Shown: one piece after another, positions 21,313-28,871 of the stretch
Position numbering within the stretch: the first letter of the stretch is position 1
How the letters are laid out: every line of letters starts with the position of its first letter
DNA from: an uncultured Clostridia bacterium
GTDB taxonomy: Bacteria; Bacillota; Clostridia; Christensenellales; UBA1242
Assembly (NCBI GenBank): GCA_947589655.1
Contig: CANQCE010000004.1
Coordinates: 1-29,916 of the forward strand
Length of the DNA stretch: 29,916 bases
Direction of reading: 5' to 3'
Notes under the pieces: generated by a model
Databases searched by the model: none
Told to the model about the DNA's origin: nothing
What the model saw: the letters and a program-made list of their open reading frames with translations, nothing else
Program-made: the position numbers and the translations under genes

Positions 21313-22142
21313 ATTCTTAAGTTCTTCCGCTTTTTTGCATCATCTTCGGCGGCAAAAGCCGCAACATTGGCAGTAGTTTCGCGAATTCGCAAATCTTTTT
21401 GTTTGTCTAAGATTTCTTGGGTAGTATCATTAATGTTCTGTTTAAGGCGTGCATCGTTGGCTGCGGCTATAGCATCTTGTGTCTGGTTTGCCAGTTCGTT
21501 TCTGTGCTGGGTTTCCAATTCTGCAATGGCATTTGCTCTCTCCAAGTCCTTCTCTGCAGATGTAGTGGCAAGGTTGCTTTCAACTTCGGACTCTTTCAAC
21601 TTTTTCTGCTCTTTACGGGCTTTTTCGTTAAGTTGACCGGTTTCATATGCCTGTTGTGCATTGAAGCCTGCAACTATAGCGGCTGTCTCTGCAGTCTGGA
21701 GGGCGCCAAGTGCTTGAAGATTGTTGTCATGTGCAATTTTGGACTTTTCCTCTTGGGCTTCCAAAGCTTCTTTAAAGCGTTTTGATGAGGACTCATCCCA
21801 CATTGCTTGTGTTGTAAGGCGTTTTTGATTAGCGGTATTCAGGCCTGTATTGAGCCTTTTTGTTGCGTTGTCTGCTTTAACAATACCGCGCTTAAGTGTC
21901 CTTCCAACGGCTTTCAATCCATACCAAGCAGCACCCCCTGCAAGTATAAGAGCGTTAACAGGCAGTAAAGCAGCATTTCCAACAAGGCTTAAAGCATGCA
22001 GGGCAGTGCTGTCGCCGTTATACTTTATCGTTGCCAAATTTCTGTTCAATGGGCGTGCCAATGCCACATTGGCACGTGGACCTGTTCCTGCTGGGAAAAA
22101 TGTTGTAATGTCATCTATTTTATAAGGTTTAAGTTTTGCCAT
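21270..22142 (-). CDS. N-terminal part of the large coiled-coil protein (zero frame)
   Basis: 290 residues from ATG 22142, with GGAGGAG just upstream; the longer open frame to 22667 crosses groES and is rejected. A hydrophobic segment (ALSLVGNAALLPVNALILAG, about 50-70) is followed by a basic patch and then an uninterrupted Ala/Glu/Lys-rich coiled coil (about 95-270). The frame ends 19 codons after an A_AAA_AAG sequence with non-coiled residues. The -1 frame from that point continues seamlessly as coiled coil in the next ORF. Driven by a perfect consensus promoter with a 0A-box core beside it. Function unknown. Confidence 0.78.
   Translation of the reverse strand: MAKLKPYKIDDITTFFPAGTGPRANVALARPLNRNLATIKYNGDSTALHALSLVGNAALLPVNALILAGGAAWYGLKAVGRTLKRGIVKADNATKRLNTGLNTANQKRLTTQAMWDESSSKRFKEALEAQEEKSKIAHDNNLQALGALQTAETAAIVAGFNAQQAYETGQLNEKARKEQKKLKESEVESNLATTSAEKDLERANAIAELETQHRNELANQTQDAIAAANDARLKQNINDTTQEILDKQKDLRIRETTANVAAFAAEDDAKKRKNLRICKFSRQNNLLTPH
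21330..21336 (-). other. Candidate -1 ribosomal frameshift site A_AAA_AAG
   Basis: In the zero frame the codons are GCA AAA AAG, so the heptamer A AAA AAG is in the register used by E. coli dnaX. A -1 slip continues as KKAEELKNLQIQQAEQ into the 882-codon frame. A short palindrome GAATTTGCAAATTC lies 12 nt downstream (21304-21317). No clear Shine-Dalgarno stimulator is seen upstream. One missing A would mimic this. Confidence 0.5.
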
Positions 22143-22172
22143 AATCTCCTCCTTGAGTTTTATGTTGTCCAT

Positions 22173-22201
22173 ATTATAGCAAATTTTGCGTGCATTGTCA
22201 A
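22173..22201 (-). promoter_or_regulatory. Consensus sigma-A promoter of the coiled-coil gene
   Basis: Minus strand TTGACA (22201-22196), a 17-bp spacer and TATAAT (22178-22173) preceded by TGC: both hexamers perfect plus an extended -10. Confidence 0.92.
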
Positions 22202-22207
22202 TACCCT

Positions 22208-22214
22208 TTCGACA
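22208..22214 (-). promoter_or_regulatory. 0A-box core next to the -35 of the coiled-coil gene
   Basis: The minus strand reads TTTGTCGAAAAGG, with core TGTCGAA 6 bp upstream of the -35 hexamer. This is about where Spo0A sits when it activates sigma-A promoters. Regulation by the Spo0A-like protein is inferred. Confidence 0.45.
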
Positions 22215-22362
22215 AAAATATCGCAAGGTTTTTGTGTTTGTTGGCACAAATACTTTACTTTTTTTTTGCCAAGTTTTAAAATTGATAAGTGAAAAGTGTG
22301 GGTTTTTGCTTGAAAAAGGCTTTTTGGGCAAGGGCCAGTGCACTGAAAAAGGAGTTGTGGAA

Positions 22363-22650
22363 ATGAAGATTAAGCCTATTTTTGACAGAGTTGTTCTGTT
22401 GCCTAAAGAGGCGGAAAAAGAGACCAAAAGTGGCATTATTTTGCCAACTGCTGCACAGGAAAAATCGCAAATTGGCAATGTTGTTGCGGTTGGGGCTGGC
22501 GGCCTTGTTGACGGCAAAGAGGTAAAAATGCAGGTTAAAGTTGGGGATGAGGTTTTGTATGCCAAATATTCCGGCACAGAATTTTCTTTGGACGGCAAAA
22601 AGTATATAGTTTTAAAGCAAACAGACATTTTGGCTGTTTTAGAAAAATAA
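22363..22650 (+). CDS. groES: Co-chaperonin GroES
   Basis: 95 residues, MKIKPIFDRVVLLPKEAEKE, with the mobile-loop region ETKSGIILPTAAQEK and the C-terminal YIVLKQTDILAVLEK. It caps GroEL for cytoplasmic protein folding. AAAGGAG (22348-22354) sets the start, and groEL follows 10 bp later. No CIRCE element (TTAGCACTC-N9-GAGTGCTAA) is visible upstream, so HrcA control is not evident. Confidence 0.97.
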   Translation: MKIKPIFDRVVLLPKEAEKETKSGIILPTAAQEKSQIGNVVAVGAGGLVDGKEVKMQVKVGDEVLYAKYSGTEFSLDGKKYIVLKQTDILAVLEK

Positions 22651-22660
22651 GGAGGGGGAT

Positions 22661-24274
22661 ATGTCAAAACTGATTAAACAAGGCGAAGAAGCCAGAAAAG
22701 CACTTGAAGTGGGCGTGAACAAACTGGCGGACACGGTTAAAATCACACTTGGCCCAAAGGGCAGAAATGTGGTGCTTGGCAAAAAATATGCGTTGCCACT
22801 TATCACCAACGATGGCGTTACAATTGCAAAGGAAATTGAACTTTCGGACCCATTTGAAAATTTGGGGGCGGAACTTATCCGCGAGGTTTCTGTTAAAACT
22901 AACGATGTTGCAGGGGATGGAACCACAACCGCATGCGTTTTGGCACAAGCCATCATCCGTGAGGGTTTAAAAAACTTTACCGCAGGTGCAAACCCTATTA
23001 TATTGAAAAAAGGAATTTTTAAAGCGGTTGAAACTGCCACAGAGGAACTTAAAAAACTTTCCAAACCCGTGACAAGTTCCAAAGATATTCAGCAAGTTGC
23101 CAGCATTTCCGCTGGGGATGAAGAAATTGGAAAACTTATTTCTCAGGCAATGGAAAAGGTTGGAAAAGATGGCGTTATCACGGTGGAAGAATCGCAAACC
23201 ATGCAAACCGAACTTTCCGTTGTGGAAGGGATGCAGTTTGACCGTGGATATCTTTCGCCTTACATGAGCACTAACACAGAAAAAATGATAGCCGAACTTG
23301 ACAACCCTTACATTTTAATTACCGATACAAAAATTTCCAGTTTAAACGAAATTTTGCCTATCTTAGAGCAAATTGTAAAGGTGGGCGGCAAAATGCTTCT
23401 TATTGCCGATGATGTTGAAGGCGAGGCATTGACCGCACTTATTTTGAACAAGTTGCGCGGCTCGCTTAATGTGGTTGCCGTTAAAGCACCAAGTTTTGGC
23501 GACAAGCGCAAGGCTATGCTTGAAGATATTGCCATTTTAACAGGCGGAACTTTTGTTTCCAGCGAACTTGGCATTGATTTTAAAACATTAACGCTTGATA
23601 ACCTTGGCAGGGCAAAGAGTGTCAGGGTGGACAAAGACACTACAACCATTGTTGAAGGTGGCGGAAATGCCAAAGATATAAAGGGAAGGGTGGCACAACT
23701 TCGCGAGCAGGTCAAGGCCACAACAAGCGATTACGACAAAGAAAAACTTACCGAAAGGCTTGCCAAACTTGCTGGTGGTGTTGCGGTTGTTAAGGTTGGT
23801 GCAGCAACAGAAGTGGAAATGAAAGAGAAAAAATTGCGCATTGAAGATGCCCTTTCCGCTACAAAAGCAGCGTCTGAAGAAGGCGTTGTTCCGGGCGGCG
23901 GAGTTGCTCTTTTAAAAACCACTCCTGCTGTTAAAAATTTGATTGAAACTTTGGAAGGTGACGAAAAAACTGGCGCACAAATTGTGCTGCGTGCACTGGA
24001 AGAACCAATCAGGCAAATTGCACTTAATGCTGGCATTGACGGCGGTGTGGTTGTGAACAAAATATACGACAACTTGGGGCAGCCAGCTTACGGCTTTGAT
24101 GCTTTAAAGAACGAGTATGGCGATATGCTTAAAAAGGGCATTTTGGACCCAACCAAAGTTACGCGTTCAGCGCTGCAAAATGCGGCATCTGTTTCGGCAA
24201 CACTGCTTACAACCGAGGCTCTTGTGGTTGAACTGGAAGAACCAAAAAAGGCGGAAGAAAGAGATGTTTATTAA
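22661..24274 (+). CDS. groEL: Chaperonin GroEL
   Basis: 537 residues of standard GroEL: VKITLGPKGRNVVLG, ND GVTIAKEIEL, VAGDGTTTACVLAQAI (ATP site), VEEGGGNAKDIKGR-like intermediate segment, EEGVVPGGGVALL and DPTKVTRSALQNAASV. It forms the double-ring folding chamber with GroES. GGAGGGG precedes the ATG. The C-terminus ends KKAEERDVY and lacks the Gly-Gly-Met tail that many bacterial GroELs have. A strong terminator follows. Confidence 0.98.
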   Translation: MSKLIKQGEEARKALEVGVNKLADTVKITLGPKGRNVVLGKKYALPLITNDGVTIAKEIELSDPFENLGAELIREVSVKTNDVAGDGTTTACVLAQAIIREGLKNFTAGANPIILKKGIFKAVETATEELKKLSKPVTSSKDIQQVASISAGDEEIGKLISQAMEKVGKDGVITVEESQTMQTELSVVEGMQFDRGYLSPYMSTNTEKMIAELDNPYILITDTKISSLNEILPILEQIVKVGGKMLLIADDVEGEALTALILNKLRGSLNVVAVKAPSFGDKRKAMLEDIAILTGGTFVSSELGIDFKTLTLDNLGRAKSVRVDKDTTTIVEGGGNAKDIKGRVAQLREQVKATTSDYDKEKLTERLAKLAGGVAVVKVGAATEVEMKEKKLRIEDALSATKAASEEGVVPGGGVALLKTTPAVKNLIETLEGDEKTGAQIVLRALEEPIRQIALNAGIDGGVVVNKIYDNLGQPAYGFDALKNEYGDMLKKGILDPTKVTRSALQNAASVSATLLTTEALVVELEEPKKAEERDVY

Positions 24275-24279
24275 AAATT

Positions 24280-24303
24280 GAAGGCATAAAGCCTTCTTTT
24301 TTT
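24280..24303 (+). terminator. Terminator of groES-groEL
   Basis: GAAGGC (24280-24285), loop ATAAA, GCCTTC (24291-24296), then seven T. Confidence 0.92.
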
Positions 24304-24322
24304 ACAAATTTTTTAATAGGTA

Positions 24323-24352
24323 TTGACAAATTTCTGCAAAAAGTGGTAAAAT
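24323..24352 (+). promoter_or_regulatory. Promoter of the gene at 24379
   Basis: TTGACA (24323-24328), an 18-bp spacer and TAAAAT (24347-24352), followed by AAAGGAG (24366-24372) and ATG. Confidence 0.85.
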
Positions 24353-24378
24353 ATTTTTTAGCAATAAAGGAGAGTTAA

Positions 24379-25095
24379 ATGGAATATCAAGGAGAAGAAC
24401 AATACAGGTATCAAGGTTGGGAAGGGCTTCCAATGGTCAAATTGCCTCGTAAATATTTTACCACTGGTCTTGCCGAGGTTTATGAGGTTTTTAAAAGAAA
24501 AGAATCCCCAGAGCCAGATGATTACAAAGTGATAAAAGATTTTGTGGATATGTGCAAAATTATTAGCGATGCAATGAACATACGCGATTTAAGCAACAAG
24601 CAAACCCATCCTTGCAACTTTTTTGCCGTTGCCCCACACGATGTTGCGCCTTTTGAAGTGATGGATATGTGTTCAAGGCTGGTAAACAAATACCCTCTTG
24701 CAGAAGACGATAAAAACTTTCTTGCCATGTTTAAAATAAAGTTGGGCGAGCATTTTCCTAAAACTTCGGAATGGAGAAACTGGTCCGTTGTTGACACACC
24801 AAAGGCTTTGAGGCTGTTAAAAACAAAACGAATTGTTAAATTTAACGGAAACGAGGTGACTGTTGATTGCAGTTCTGACGAGGGCTTTGCCAAACTTTGC
24901 AAAAATGTGGATGATATCATTGAAAAATACAATTTGCCAAGATATTCTTATTGTGTTTATATGTTGGGGTATGAATTGTCGCGTGGCAGAGAGGCCATCC
25001 GCTTGGGCAAGGACGATGATTGCATAACTTACGATAACAAAACAAGCGTTCGCATGAGCCCAGCAAAGCCAACAAAGCCAAAAGAGTTGGTTTAG
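24379..25095 (+). CDS. Hypothetical cytoplasmic protein
   Basis: 238 residues, no signal peptide or membrane span. It begins MEYQGEEQYRYQGWEGLPMV and contains PCNFFAVAPHDVAPFEVMDMC and YSYCVYMLGYELSRGREAI. Its own promoter and terminator make it a single-gene unit between groEL and dnaG. I do not recognise the family. Base and codon use resemble the neighbouring host genes. Confidence 0.85.
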   Translation: MEYQGEEQYRYQGWEGLPMVKLPRKYFTTGLAEVYEVFKRKESPEPDDYKVIKDFVDMCKIISDAMNIRDLSNKQTHPCNFFAVAPHDVAPFEVMDMCSRLVNKYPLAEDDKNFLAMFKIKLGEHFPKTSEWRNWSVVDTPKALRLLKTKRIVKFNGNEVTVDCSSDEGFAKLCKNVDDIIEKYNLPRYSYCVYMLGYELSRGREAIRLGKDDDCITYDNKTSVRMSPAKPTKPKELV

Positions 25096-25122
25096 AAAAA
25101 GCGTTTTAAAAACGTTTTTTTT
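25096..25122 (+). terminator. Probable terminator of the gene ending at 25095
   Basis: AAAAAGCGTT (25096-25105) pairs with AACGTTTTTT (25111-25120), with one G-T pair and loop TTAAA; the T run extends to 25122. Confidence 0.7.
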
Positions 25123-25248
25123 AATGTCAAAATTTGTCACACGTGGTGGAAATTGGTAATAAAAAAATAAATTTTTTCCCTTTTTTTAGGAATTTGATTA
25201 AATTTGTGGTATATATAAAGTATATTATTCAAATTTTTGGAGTTAAAT

Positions 25249-27021
25249 TTGGCAGGTTCTGGTTTTGGCGCAGACTTTTTGGCTGAACTTAAACGAAAAA
25301 ACGACATTGTTTCTGTGGCGTCAAATTATGTTAAGTTAGAGCAAAAAGGCAGCAGATTTTGGGCTTGTTGCCCTTTTCATAGCGAAAAAACACCTTCTTT
25401 TTCCATTAATGAGGAGGAGGGCATTTATTATTGCTTTGGCTGCAAAGAAAGCGGAGATGTTATAAAGTTTATTCAAAAAGTTGAAAGTTTGGACTTTATG
25501 GATGCGGTCAAATTTTTGGCTGAACGTGCTGGCATGGAAGTTCCGTCGCTTGAAAGGGCGGATGTCCGTCAGAAAAAACAACAGTTAAAAGAGCGTGTTT
25601 TAAGCGCGTTAGATTATGCGTATAAGCACTACATGGAGAATTTGTATGCCAAAGACGCCAAGAAGGCACAAGATTATATAAAACTGCGCAAACTGACAAG
25701 GCGTGAACTGGAAGATTTTAAGTTGGGATATTCCAAAAACTGGACAGAAATTGTGGAGTATCTTAAGGGTAAAGGTTTCACCGAAAACGAACTTATTCAG
25801 GCAGGCATTTGCGCAAAGAAGAACAATCGCGTTTTTGACTGCATTGCCGAGAGGTTGGTTTTTCCTATTTTTAATTCGTTTGGCGAGTGCATCGGCTTCA
25901 GCGCACGCGCACTTGAAAAAACCGATTTTGCAAAATATAAAAACACCGCAGAGACCATTGTTTTTCAAAAAGGAAAGGTGGTGTTTGGGGTGCAGTTCCT
26001 AAAAGCCCTAAAACAGCAACAAATGCTAGACAAAATCATTTTAGTGGAAGGGCAAATGGATGTTGTGGCAATGCACCGCAGCGGCTTTAAAAGCACTGTT
26101 GCCTGCATGGGCACGGCACTTACAGCCGACCATGTGCAAGAACTTAAAAGATACTGCAAAAACATATATCTTTGCTTTGATAACGATGGCGCTGGCACCA
26201 AGGCCACACTGCGCGCAATTGAAATGTTCAGGCAAGAGGATGTGGAACTGAAAGTTGTCACGCTGCACGGTGGCAAGGACCCAGATGAAGTTTTAAACAA
26301 TCTTGGCAAAGAGGGCTTGCAGAAGCAAATTGACGCGGCTTTGCCATATATGGATTACCTTTTGGCGTATTTGCAAAAAACTTACGATAACGGCACGGCA
26401 GAAGGCAAGAACAAGTTTGTAAAAAATGCACTTTTGGAAATAAAAAAACTTGGAGATGAAACGCAATACGAGCCATATCTGGAAAAAGTGAGAGAAATTT
26501 CAAAAGTGCCGCTGGATGTGCTTAGAAGGAACATAACCGTTGCACAAAAGGTGAAAGAGCCAGAAAAAGAGAAAGAGCCAACCGTTCCAACCGAGCGTGG
26601 GAACGAAAAGGCAACAAAATTCATTTTGGCAGCACTTCTTCACAAAAAGGAATATGTGGACAAGCAGATAGATTATCCACGGCTGCTGGAAGAATATGCC
26701 AAGTATTTGGAAATAATTGACCAAAACAAACCGCTTTCTGCCATCTTTGACCAAGAAAACGCCAACGAGGACCAATTTTTAATGGAACTTGTAAATTATA
26801 ACTTTTTAGGTTTGGGCGGCGAAGAAGACAAATATTTTAAAGAGTGTTTGTGGAAGGTGGCTGAACAAAACTTGAAAAAATTGCAGGCAAAACTTAATGA
26901 AGAATACAAAATGTGCGAGGATGTTGACAAGCGCATGGAAATTGCAAGGCATTTAGGCAAACTTGCACAACAACTTAAAAACAAAAGTTTGGAGGAATTC
27001 AATGTCAGAAGTTCAAGATAA
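25249..27021 (+). CDS. dnaG: DNA primase DnaG
   Basis: 590 residues, normal for the family. The CHC2 zinc-binding domain shows CPFHSEKTPSFSI and YYCFGCKESGD (about 40-65). The TOPRIM domain has ILVEGQMDVVAM (catalytic Glu) and LCFDNDGAGTKA (Asp pair). It synthesises RNA primers at the replication fork. TTG at 25249 is chosen because GGAG (25239-25242) lies 6 nt upstream; the in-frame TTG at 25237 overlaps that site. It overlaps rpoD by 20 bp, the usual primase-sigma operon. Confidence 0.95.
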   Translation: MAGSGFGADFLAELKRKNDIVSVASNYVKLEQKGSRFWACCPFHSEKTPSFSINEEEGIYYCFGCKESGDVIKFIQKVESLDFMDAVKFLAERAGMEVPSLERADVRQKKQQLKERVLSALDYAYKHYMENLYAKDAKKAQDYIKLRKLTRRELEDFKLGYSKNWTEIVEYLKGKGFTENELIQAGICAKKNNRVFDCIAERLVFPIFNSFGECIGFSARALEKTDFAKYKNTAETIVFQKGKVVFGVQFLKALKQQQMLDKIILVEGQMDVVAMHRSGFKSTVACMGTALTADHVQELKRYCKNIYLCFDNDGAGTKATLRAIEMFRQEDVELKVVTLHGGKDPDEVLNNLGKEGLQKQIDAALPYMDYLLAYLQKTYDNGTAEGKNKFVKNALLEIKKLGDETQYEPYLEKVREISKVPLDVLRRNITVAQKVKEPEKEKEPTVPTERGNEKATKFILAALLHKKEYVDKQIDYPRLLEEYAKYLEIIDQNKPLSAIFDQENANEDQFLMELVNYNFLGLGGEEDKYFKECLWKVAEQNLKKLQAKLNEEYKMCEDVDKRMEIARHLGKLAQQLKNKSLEEFNVRSSR

Positions 27022-28084
27022 AGACAATTCAGAAAAAATTAAATTGATGTATGAAAAATTGCAGGCATTAGCAATGAAAAAAGGCTCTATTAACGAGGAA
27101 GATGTTTGGTTCTCACTTGTAAAAACAGGCGAAAATGCCAAAAACATTGAGGCGTTCTTGGAGAAACTTAAAAAAAGAAAAGTTAAAATAATAAAAACCA
27201 GCGAGGACGAGGATGCATACAAAGACAACTTTTCTGACATTGTTATGTCCGTCAGCGTGGACGACCCTGTTAAAATGTATTTAAAAGATATCGGCAAGGT
27301 GCCACTTTTATCGGCAGACGAGGAAAGAGAATACGCAAAACGCGCCATGCAAGGCGAGCAATTTGCAAAATCTATGCTGTGCGAGGCGAATTTAAGGCTG
27401 GTTGTCAGCGTTGCAAAAAAATATGTTGGCAAAACATCCATGTCTTTTCTTGACCTTATTCAAGAAGGCAACATGGGGCTTCTTCGCGCCGTGGACAAGT
27501 TCGATTACACCAAAGGCTTTAAATTTTCCACATATGCCACATGGTGGATTAGGCAGGCAATTACCAGAGCCATGGCGGACCAATCGCGCACCATTCGCAT
27601 ACCTGTGCATATGGTGGAGACCATCAACAAATATGTAAAAGTTACAAGAACGCTGATGCAAAAACTTGGCCGTGAGCCTACCATTGAAGAAATTGCAGCC
27701 GAAATGGGCATAACCGTTGCCAAAGTTATGGAAATTCAGCGCACCGCGCAAGACCCAATTTCTCTGGAAACCCCAATGGGCGAAGAAGATGACGGAAAAA
27801 TGGCAGACGTGATTGTTGACGAAAGCGCCAAATCGCCAGTGGACAGTGCCACGCAAAGTTTGCTACGTGAGCAACTTTTGGCAGTGATTGACACGCTAAC
27901 TCCGCGTGAGCAAGAGGTCATCCGCCAGCGATATGGCCTTATGGACGGTCGCCAAAAAACTTTGGAAGAAGTTGGCAAAGAATTTTCTGTGACGCGTGAG
28001 CGCATCCGTCAAATTGAAGCCAAGGCATTAAGAAAACTTAAACATCCAAACCGCAGCAAACGCCTTACCGACTTTGTGGAATAA
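27002..28084 (+). CDS. rpoD: Primary sigma factor RpoD (SigA)
   Basis: 360 residues from ATG 27002 behind GGAGG (26991-26995), inside the dnaG end. Region 1.1 covers about 10-55, region 1.2 is DDPVKMYLKDIGKVPLLSAD, region 2 contains ANLRLVVSVAKKYVG and KFSTYATWWIRQAITRAMAD (-10 recognition), region 3 GREPTIEEIAAEMG, and region 4 contains TLEEVGKEFSVTRERIRQIE (-35 recognition). It directs RNA polymerase to TTGACA/TATAAT promoters such as those seen in this window. Confidence 0.97.
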   Translation: MSEVQDKDNSEKIKLMYEKLQALAMKKGSINEEDVWFSLVKTGENAKNIEAFLEKLKKRKVKIIKTSEDEDAYKDNFSDIVMSVSVDDPVKMYLKDIGKVPLLSADEEREYAKRAMQGEQFAKSMLCEANLRLVVSVAKKYVGKTSMSFLDLIQEGNMGLLRAVDKFDYTKGFKFSTYATWWIRQAITRAMADQSRTIRIPVHMVETINKYVKVTRTLMQKLGREPTIEEIAAEMGITVAKVMEIQRTAQDPISLETPMGEEDDGKMADVIVDESAKSPVDSATQSLLREQLLAVIDTLTPREQEVIRQRYGLMDGRQKTLEEVGKEFSVTRERIRQIEAKALRKLKHPNRSKRLTDFVE

Positions 28085-28103
28085 ATATATAAGGAGTAAA
28101 AGC

Positions 28104-28805
28104 ATGAATATTGAAGGAATTTTAAAATATCAAAAATTAGACGGCGAACTTTACAAGGTTGAGCAAAAAATTTCTAACAGTCCTTACAAAAAGAAAGCCA
28201 ACGAACTTTCTGCCGTGGCAAAAAAATCGCAAAGCAAGTCCACCGAACTGGAGGCGGAAGCAGAAAAGTTGCTCGCCGAGATTAACGATTTAAAAAGCAA
28301 GTTCTCCATGAACAAAGCAAAGTTAGATGAAATGCTAAAAAACGATACATCCAAACTTTCAGCGGAGGACATTGAAAAACTTTCCAACGTGAAAGGAAAA
28401 ATTGTCTCCAATTTGAACATTTTGGAAAAGTTGCTGCAAAAAGCGGCAGAAAACATCAATCAAATTTTGGCAGAATTTAACCGCACAATCAAAACTTTTA
28501 ACGATGCCAAAGCGCAATACGCCGTTTGCAAGCAAAAGATTGACGAAGAAAATCAACAACTTTCGCCAGAACGTGAAAGGCTGACAAAAGAACTTAAAGC
28601 GTTGGAAAAAGGCGTTGACGGCGAACTTTTAGCGGAATACAAGAAAAAACGCCAAGACAACATTTTTCCTGTTATCGTGCCACTCGAAAACGGCTCATTC
28701 TGCGGATATTGCCGCATTGAACTTCCAAAGGTTGCCACATCTCGCATAAAAGAAAAAGGCGTTATCACCTGCGAGCACTGCAAAAGATTTATCTATCAAA
28801 AATAA
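28104..28805 (+). CDS. Coiled-coil protein with C4-type zinc ribbon
   Basis: 233 residues from ATG 28104 behind AAGGAG. A long antiparallel coiled coil (about 1-180) is followed by a C-terminal zinc ribbon, CGYCRIELP and ITCEHCKRF (two CxxC pairs). This is the C4-type zinc ribbon family common in bacteria, often near rpoD in Firmicutes. The exact function is not settled; nucleic acid binding is likely. It lies 19 bp after rpoD in the same operon and ends in a strong terminator. Confidence 0.9.
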   Translation: MNIEGILKYQKLDGELYKVEQKISNSPYKKKANELSAVAKKSQSKSTELEAEAEKLLAEINDLKSKFSMNKAKLDEMLKNDTSKLSAEDIEKLSNVKGKIVSNLNILEKLLQKAAENINQILAEFNRTIKTFNDAKAQYAVCKQKIDEENQQLSPERERLTKELKALEKGVDGELLAEYKKKRQDNIFPVIVPLENGSFCGYCRIELPKVATSRIKEKGVITCEHCKRFIYQK

Positions 28806-28830
28806 AAACACCAATTTCGGTGTTTTTTTA
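28804..28830 (+). terminator. Terminator of the dnaG-rpoD operon
   Basis: AAAAACACC (28804-28812), loop AATTTC, GGTGTTTTT (28819-28827), then T's. Confidence 0.9.
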
Positions 28831-28871
28831 TAATATTTTATTTGCCTTTTTAAAAATGTTTTTATTTCTTT

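Noticed and set aside
22215..22362. CIRCE/HrcA operator upstream of groES
   Set aside because: No TTAGCACTC...GAGTGCTAA palindrome; only a loose TTGGCA/TGCCAA pair is present.
22143..22667. 5' extension of the coiled-coil gene to 22667
   Set aside because: It would run antisense through groES and across its own consensus promoter; ATG 22142 has GGAGGAG.
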